Source of the DNA: Actinomycetales bacterium UBA1416
GTDB lineage: Bacteria; Actinomycetota; Actinomycetes; Actinomycetales; Actinomycetaceae
Length of the DNA: 19,889 bases
Assembly (NCBI GenBank): GCA_002304945.1
Contig: DBPQ01000066.1
Coordinates: 1 to 19,889 of the forward strand
Direction of reading: 5' to 3'
The notes under the pieces are model-generated. The model saw only the letters and a program-made list of their open reading frames with translations. It did not search any database and was not told the origin of the DNA. The position numbers and the translations under genes are program-made. The stretch's first letter is position 1, and each line of letters opens with the position of its first letter. Below are positions 15,316 to 19,889 of the stretch, piece after piece.

Positions 15316-16659
15316 TCAGTCCCGGAGCATCTCCGCCACCGCGAAGGCCATCTCCAGGGCCTGCTGGTGGTTCAGGCGCGGGTCCACGAGCGTCTCGTAG
15401 CGGTCCGCGAGATGGTCGTCATCGAGGTCCTCGGCGCCGCCCAGCACCTCCGTGACGTCGTCCCCGGTGAGCTCGACGTGCAGGCCGCCCGGGTTGGTTC
15501 CCGCAGCGTCGTGCGCCTCGAAGAAGCCCCTGGCCTCGTCGAGCACGGTGGAGAAGCGGCGCGTCTTGTAGCCCGAGCCGGACACGATCGTGTTGCCGTG
15601 CATGGGGTCGCAGATCCAGGTGATCGGGACGCCGTGATCCCGCGCGGCCTCCAGCAGCGGCGGCAGCGAGTCACGGATCCGGTCGGCCCCCATGCGCGAG
15701 ATGAAGGTGAGCCGGCCCTCCTCGCCGCGGGGGTTGAGTCGATCGGCGAGCGCGCGGACGTCGGCGGGCGTCGCCGTCGGGCCGAGCTTGACGCCGATGG
15801 GGTTGCGCACGTGGGAGAGGAGGTCCACGTGGGCGCCGTCGAGCTGGCGGGTCCGCTCCCCGATCCAGAGGAAGTGGGCGGAGCAGTCGTAGGCGTGCCC
15901 GGTCCGGGAGTCGATGCGGGTCAGCGCGCGCTCGTAGTCGAGGAGCAGCGCCTCGTGGGCGGCGTAGAACTCCACGGTGCGGATCGCGTCGAAGTCCACG
16001 CCCGCCGCTCCCATGAACCGCACGGCGCGGTCGATCTCGGCGGCCAGCACCTCGTAGCGGGAGTAGGAGGGGTTCCGCATGAAGCCCTTGTTCCACTCGT
16101 GGACGCGCCGCAGGTCCGCGAAACCGCCGTAGGTGAAGGCCCGGATGAGGTTCAGGGCGGAGGCCGAGGCGTGGTAGGCGCGCAGCAGCCGGTGGGGGTC
16201 CGGGATGCGCGATTCCGGGGTGAACTCGTGGCCGTTGACGGCGTCGCCACGGAACGCCGGCAGCTCGACGCCGTCGCGCACCTCGGTGTCCGCCGAGCGC
16301 GGCTTGGCGTACTGGCCCGCCATGCGCCCCACCTTGACGACGGGGAGGGACGCCCCGTAGGTGAGCACCACGGCCATCTGCAGGATCGTCTCGACCTTGC
16401 GCCGGATGTGGTCCGCGGTGTTCGCGGCGAAGGACTCGGCGCAGTCGCCGCCCTGCAGGACGAACGCCTCGCCCCGTCCGGCGGCCGCCATGAGTTCCCT
16501 CAGTCGGTCGGCCTCGCCGGCGAACACGAGCGGAGGGGAGGCCGCGAGCTCGTCCACGGCGCACCGGAGCGCCTCCGGGTCGCGCCAGTTCGGCTGCTGC
16601 ACCCGGGGAAGGTCACGCCAATGGTCGAGCTGCGCCTGCAGCGTGGGATCCGCTTGCAC
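15316..16659 (-). CDS. aroG: Class II DAHP synthase
   Basis: A 447-residue 3-deoxy-D-arabino-heptulosonate 7-phosphate synthase of the plant/actinobacterial class II type. It joins phosphoenolpyruvate and erythrose-4-phosphate in the first step of the shikimate pathway. Diagnostic stretches are FVLQGGDCAESF (metal-ligand Cys73), VVKVGRMAGQYAKPRS, ITWICDPMHGN (metal His), GLHVELTGDDVTE (metal Glu) and YETLVDPRLNHQQALEMAF (metal Asp). I chose GTG at 16659, preceded by GGAGG. A GTG at 16686 lies inside the tRNA-Thr gene and is rejected. The start is only 21 bases past the 3' end of that tRNA on the same strand, so the mRNA may arise by tRNA processing. Feedback control by aromatic amino acids is known for the family but not visible here. 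Confidence 0.95.
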   Translation of the reverse strand: MQADPTLQAQLDHWRDLPRVQQPNWRDPEALRCAVDELAASPPLVFAGEADRLRELMAAAGRGEAFVLQGGDCAESFAANTADHIRRKVETILQMAVVLTYGASLPVVKVGRMAGQYAKPRSADTEVRDGVELPAFRGDAVNGHEFTPESRIPDPHRLLRAYHASASALNLIRAFTYGGFADLRRVHEWNKGFMRNPSYSRYEVLAAEIDRAVRFMGAAGVDFDAIRTVEFYAAHEALLLDYERALTRIDSRTGHAYDCSAHFLWIGERTRQLDGAHVDLLSHVRNPIGVKLGPTATPADVRALADRLNPRGEEGRLTFISRMGADRIRDSLPPLLEAARDHGVPITWICDPMHGNTIVSGSGYKTRRFSTVLDEARGFFEAHDAAGTNPGGLHVELTGDDVTEVLGGAEDLDDDHLADRYETLVDPRLNHQQALEMAFAVAEMLRD

Positions 16660-16680
16660 TCTGCCTCCAGTCGTTGCTCG

Positions 16681-16753
16681 AGCCACCTATCGGACTCGAA
16701 CCGATGACCGTCCGCTTACAAGGCGGGTGCTCTACCAACTGAGCTAAGGTGGC
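16681..16753 (-). tRNA. tRNA-Thr (anticodon UGU)
   Basis: A 73-base tRNA on the minus strand. The acceptor arms GCCACCT and AGGTGGC pair fully, the D arm is GCTC...GAGC, the anticodon loop is CTTGTAA with anticodon TGT at 16718-16720, and the T arm is ATCGG-TTCGAGT-CCGAT. The discriminator base is T and CCA is not encoded. The outermost anticodon-stem pair appears to be a C-A mismatch. It lies between a DsbA-like gene and aroG on the same strand. Confidence 0.96.
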
Positions 16754-16768
16754 GCGCCGAAACGGCAC

Positions 16769-16782
16769 CGGCGGCGCCGCCG
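16769..16782. terminator. GC palindrome between DsbA-like gene and tRNA-Thr
   Basis: CGGCGGCGCCGCCG is a perfect 14-base palindrome in the 49-base gap downstream of the DsbA-like gene. It could form a hairpin ending that transcript; there is no U-tract, and chance in this GC-rich DNA is possible. Confidence 0.3.
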
Positions 16783-16802
16783 CCGTGGACCATGGTAGCC
16801 CG

Positions 16803-17615
16803 TCAGTCCGCGGTGCCCCGGACCTCGTCCGCCAGCGCCCCGGCCTCCGGCCAGCCCAGGAACTCCTCACCGTCCACCAGGACCGTGGGGGTGCCCTGGA
16901 AGCCGTCGCGGCCGAACTGGCGGGTGGTCGCGGCCACCCAGTCGGCGAACTCGCCGTCGGGGATGCGCTCGACGACGTCCTGCGGCACCCCGACGGCGGC
17001 GGCCGTCGCCTGGATGTCGGCGACGGTGGGCTCCTCGACGGCGGAGGCGCCGGCGTCGACGGCCTCCTGCACCGCCGCGTCCCACAGGGTGAACAGCTCG
17101 GTGTGGAAGTCGAGGAACTGGGCGGGGGCGTACTCCGCGACGGTCGCGGCGGCGCCGGCAGCCAGGCCGGAGAAGTCGGAGTAGTTCCCGGAGCCGTCGA
17201 GGATCGCCACCGGGTGGAACCGGACCGTGGCCTCTCCCCCCGCCGCGAGGGTCTCGAGGTCGGCGGCGTTGACCGCCTCGAACTGGCCGCAGTAGGAGCA
17301 GGTGTAGTCGAGGTAGACCGAGACCTCGGGAGCGCCCTCGTTCGTGGTGCCGGCCTCCAGCGAGGAGCCGACCGGGATGCCCCCGGCCGCGTCGGAGCCC
17401 GCGGGCCGGGCCACGTCGTCGAGGGCCGAGCGCCCGCTCGAACTCACGATCGCCCACACGAGGGCGGCCACCGCGACGAGGCCGACGACGACGCCGACGA
17501 TCACGATCAGGCGGTTCCGCTTCTCGCGCCGCTCCTGTTCCTCGCGCAGCTTGCGGGCCTGCTCGCGGGCGGCCTCGCGCCGCTGCTGCTTGGTCAGACG
17601 CTCATCGGTCGGCAT
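16803..17615 (-). CDS. Membrane-anchored DsbA-like thiol oxidoreductase
   Basis: A 270-residue protein. A charged N-terminus (about 1-34, Arg/Glu/Gln-rich, coiled-coil-like) leads into one membrane helix (about 35-57, RLIVIVGVVVGLVAVAALVW). An extracytoplasmic DsbA/thioredoxin-type domain follows, with active site Cys106-Ser-Tyr-Cys109 (YLDYTCSYCGQFE) and a cis-Pro loop FQGTPTVLVDG near residue 240. Such proteins form or shuffle disulfide bonds in exported proteins in actinobacteria. I start at the ATG at 17615, with GGAG five bases upstream, because the 17 further residues possible upstream are not family-like and cross the promoter. It lies 87 bases downstream of the Ser/Thr kinase gene on the same strand and appears to have its own promoter. 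No VKOR or DsbB partner is adjacent. Confidence 0.92.
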   Translation of the reverse strand: MPTDERLTKQQRREAAREQARKLREEQERREKRNRLIVIVGVVVGLVAVAALVWAIVSSSGRSALDDVARPAGSDAAGGIPVGSSLEAGTTNEGAPEVSVYLDYTCSYCGQFEAVNAADLETLAAGGEATVRFHPVAILDGSGNYSDFSGLAAGAAATVAEYAPAQFLDFHTELFTLWDAAVQEAVDAGASAVEEPTVADIQATAAAVGVPQDVVERIPDGEFADWVAATTRQFGRDGFQGTPTVLVDGEEFLGWPEAGALADEVRGTAD

Positions 17616-17650
17616 GGGGTCTCCGTCGGTGGTGGGACGATCGCTGCCCC

Positions 17651-17680
17651 AGCGTACCCAACGCACGTTCCCCCGGTCAC
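17651..17680 (-). promoter_or_regulatory. Possible promoter of the DsbA-like gene
   Basis: On the minus strand GTGACC (17675-17680), 18 bases, then TACGCT (17651-17656), in the gap after the kinase gene. Match to consensus is moderate. Confidence 0.4.
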
Positions 17681-17702
17681 CCGCCGCCCGTGCCGCCGGC
17701 CG

Positions 17703-19427
17703 TCAGAGCACGAGCCACGTGGGGGTCGGGAGCGGCTGCCACACGGGAGCGGGGAACGAGCCCGTGACCGTGGCGACGGCGAAGCCGAGCCCCAGCAGCA
17801 GGCTGAGCACGCCGAGGGCGAACCGCATCGGCCGGTACGGCAGCAACGCGGCCACGAGGGAGCGTGCACCCTCACGGTGGACTCCGGCGCCGGGTCCGAA
17901 CCAGGCCACCAGGAGCGCTACGACGGCGGCGATCCAGAGCAGGAGGTGGTCCCGCACGGGTTCCCACTGGCCGAGGGTCGCCGCGGGCAGGAGGAGGGAG
18001 GAGAGTTGGAGGACCACCCAGGCGGTGCCACCGGCGAGCAGGGCGAGGCCCGCCGTCGCCAGGGTGGCGCGGAGGAGGAACCAGGGAGAGGTGGCGACGG
18101 CGCGCCACGCGTCTCCAGGCCGCGGACCACGCCGCAGGCGGGCGGCCCGCATGGACCGGCGGGCGTGGCCGACGGTGCCCGTGAGGAGCAGCAGCGCCAG
18201 CAGCACGAGGATCGCGACCCCGGGCCAGATCCCCGCTGCGGCGGCGAGGAAGAACCCGAGTGCGGCGACGGTGGCCCGTTGCGGTGCCGCGGGTCGCGCC
18301 CACGGCGGGGGCTCCTGCCACGGGTCCGGCGGCTCGGACCCCGGAGTCGGGGCCACCTGCGTGGGAGGGAGCCACGCCGTCTCGTGACGCAGCGGCCCGA
18401 CCGGCGGGACGACGTCCGGCCGGCGGCCCAGCCCCTGGTCCGGTTCCGGCCGGGCCACGGGCAGCACTCGGGTGGGGGGGTTGTTCGCCGCAGATGGAGC
18501 GGGTGACGCCGGCGTCACGAGCGTCGGGGGCGTCACGAGCGACGCGGGGGCAGCGGGAGTGACGAGCGTGGGGTCCGCGGGCACGACGCCGGCGCGGTCG
18601 TCCCCCCGCAGCCGCAGCGTGGCGAGCGCCTCCTCCAGGTCGGCGGCCCCCCACCGTCCGTCGATGACGGCGAGGACGGAGTGGGGGTCGAGCCGGTTGG
18701 CGGGCCGGGGCTGGAGCGCCGCCCACAGCGCCGTCGCGACGGGGGGCTCGACTCCTTCGAGGTCCACCTGCCCACGGGACATCCGGGAGATCACCGCCAT
18801 CGAGGGTCCGCCCCCGAAGGGGCGGCGCCCGGTGGCCGCGAACGCGAGGACGGCGGCCCACGCCCACCAGTCGCACGCCGGGGTGGGTGGCGCGCCGTCG
18901 ACCACCTCGGGGTCCAGGTACCCCGGCGTGCCCGCCACCATGCCCGTCTGGGTGAGCCGCACGTCGTCGGCCACCTGGGCGATCCCGAAGTCGATGATCA
19001 CCGGTCCGGCTCCGCTGAGCATGACGTTGCCGGGCTTGAGGTCGCGGTGGACGACGCCGACGCGGTGGATGGCGTGCAGCGCGTCGGCGAGCCCGTGGGC
19101 GAGGGCGCGCAGCTCGTCGGGGGCGAACGGGCCGTGGGCGGCCACGTCGTCCTCCAGGGTGGGCCCGTCGATGAGCTCGGTGACGACGAACGCCTCGTCG
19201 TCCTCGACCTCGGCGTCGAGGACCCGGGCCACCCCCTTCCCGCGCACCCGGTGCAGGAGATCGACCTCGCGCGCGAGCCGCGCCCGCGCGGACGGATCGT
19301 GGGAGATCTGGGGGTGCAGGAGCTTCAGCGCCGCCGCCCGGTCCTCGCCGTCACGGACCTCGTAGACCGTGCCCATGCCGCCGGACCCGATGCGCCGCAC
19401 CACGCGGTAGCCACCGATCTCCTGCAT
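17703..19427 (-). CDS. Ser/Thr protein kinase with multi-pass membrane C-terminus
   Basis: A 574-residue eukaryotic-type (Hanks) protein kinase. The Gly loop is RIGSGGMGTVYEV (12-24), the ATP-binding Lys is Lys35 in AALKLL, the catalytic loop is VVHRDLKPGNVML (Asp129), the metal motif is IIDFGIA (Asp146), and activation-loop Thr161 and Thr167 precede GYLDPEVV in place of the usual APE. A variable Pro/Ala/Thr linker (about 290-420) follows, then four hydrophobic segments between about 420 and 560 (for example GVAILVLLALLLL and ALGVLSLLLGLGFAVA). There are no PASTA repeats, so this is not PknB; a membrane-embedded tail with an unknown signal is inferred. The ATG at 19427 starts exactly at the kinase domain; GAGGCT seven bases upstream may give a leaderless start. 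Substrates are unknown. Confidence 0.92.
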   Translation of the reverse strand: MQEIGGYRVVRRIGSGGMGTVYEVRDGEDRAAALKLLHPQISHDPSARARLAREVDLLHRVRGKGVARVLDAEVEDDEAFVVTELIDGPTLEDDVAAHGPFAPDELRALAHGLADALHAIHRVGVVHRDLKPGNVMLSGAGPVIIDFGIAQVADDVRLTQTGMVAGTPGYLDPEVVDGAPPTPACDWWAWAAVLAFAATGRRPFGGGPSMAVISRMSRGQVDLEGVEPPVATALWAALQPRPANRLDPHSVLAVIDGRWGAADLEEALATLRLRGDDRAGVVPADPTLVTPAAPASLVTPPTLVTPASPAPSAANNPPTRVLPVARPEPDQGLGRRPDVVPPVGPLRHETAWLPPTQVAPTPGSEPPDPWQEPPPWARPAAPQRATVAALGFFLAAAAGIWPGVAILVLLALLLLTGTVGHARRSMRAARLRRGPRPGDAWRAVATSPWFLLRATLATAGLALLAGGTAWVVLQLSSLLLPAATLGQWEPVRDHLLLWIAAVVALLVAWFGPGAGVHREGARSLVAALLPYRPMRFALGVLSLLLGLGFAVATVTGSFPAPVWQPLPTPTWLVL

Positions 19428-19518
19428 GGGGACAAGCCTCGCACACCGCCCTGGGGGCCTCACCGCCCGAAATGCGAGGAATTGCACTGCCCGAGCCCCT
19501 CGCGCCCCGGACCCGCGT

Positions 19519-19574
19519 GTGTCAGAATCACAGGTAACCAGCCCGCTGGCCGTGTCAGAGCAGACACCTGACAC
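19519..19574. promoter_or_regulatory. GTGTCAG repeat cluster upstream of msiK
   Basis: GTGTCAG occurs at 19519-19525 and 19552-19558, and its exact inverse CTGACAC at 19568-19574. The last two form a dyad with a nine-base spacer, AGCAGACAC. The cluster sits in the 199-base divergent gap between the kinase and the ATPase gene and looks like an operator. The regulator is unknown. Confidence 0.5.
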
Positions 19575-19590
19575 CTTTACGACGGATCGT

Positions 19591-19608
19591 CCGGCACGTA
19601 CCTGCCGG
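19591..19608 (+). promoter_or_regulatory. Leader hairpin before the msiK ribosome site
   Basis: CCGGCA (19591-19596) pairs exactly with TGCCGG (19603-19608) around a six-base loop, ending two bases before the AAGGGA ribosome site (19611-19616). It may protect the mRNA or influence translation. Confidence 0.4.
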
Positions 19609-19626
19609 TGAAGGGAAATTTCACTC

Positions 19627-19889
<263 letters not shown>

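Noticed and set aside
16660..16686. Longer aroG starting at GTG 16686
   Set aside because: That start lies within the tRNA-Thr acceptor stem; GTG 16659 has GGAGG before it and suits the family start.

Overview
This window comes from the chromosome of a high-GC actinobacterium, probably a Micrococcales-type organism (lineage inferred). The support is a WXG100 protein, a DUF3263/LytR_C gene pair, an actinobacterial-type uracil-DNA glycosylase, a class II DAHP synthase, a CIRCE-controlled orphan groEL, an MsiK-type sugar ATPase, and several genes whose -10 box lies only 6-7 bases before a GTG or ATG, as in leaderless transcription. No phage genes, insertion sequences, CRISPR arrays or rRNA genes are visible. 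Coding density is high and no gene-free stretch exceeds about 215 bases.

Layout. 1-2400: a PspA/IM30 membrane-stress protein, a convergent PfkB-type sugar kinase, and a divergent NYN-domain protein. 2419-4562: an OmpR-type response regulator and its membrane histidine kinase, overlapping by 4 bases. 4563-7966: a compact Calvin-Benson cassette made of form II RuBisCO (cbbM), a class I fructose-1,6-bisphosphatase homologue and phosphoribulokinase. Its 107-base leader holds a perfect operator-like palindrome, a two-part stem-loop and a second palindrome. 8055-9593: an HD-like hydrolase with a low-complexity tail, and an orphan WXG100 protein. 9669-11472: groEL on the minus strand under two CIRCE operators. 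11512-13742: a secreted GH15-like protein that overlaps convergently with a LytR_C membrane protein, then DUF3263. 13871-15315: ung coupled to an SGNH hydrolase. 15316-17615: aroG, tRNA-Thr(UGU) and a membrane-anchored DsbA-like protein on the minus strand. 17703-19889: a Ser/Thr kinase with a multi-pass membrane tail, divergent from an msiK-like ATPase cut by the window edge.

The most notable system is the cbb cassette. RuBisCO and phosphoribulokinase keep every catalytic residue I could place, mostly at the residue numbers of the Rhodospirillum and Rhodobacter enzymes, so this host should be able to make ribulose-1,5-bisphosphate and carboxylate it. The FBPase-like gene between them is intact and translationally coupled. 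However, its metal-binding motif, normally DPLDGSSN, reads VPLSSSSN, and further metal and substrate residues are changed. It therefore looks like a pseudoenzyme, or a protein with a new role, held inside a working carbon-fixation operon. No cbbR, RuBisCO activase or carboxysome gene is visible here. Control may lie with the palindrome or, more speculatively, with the two-component system just upstream.
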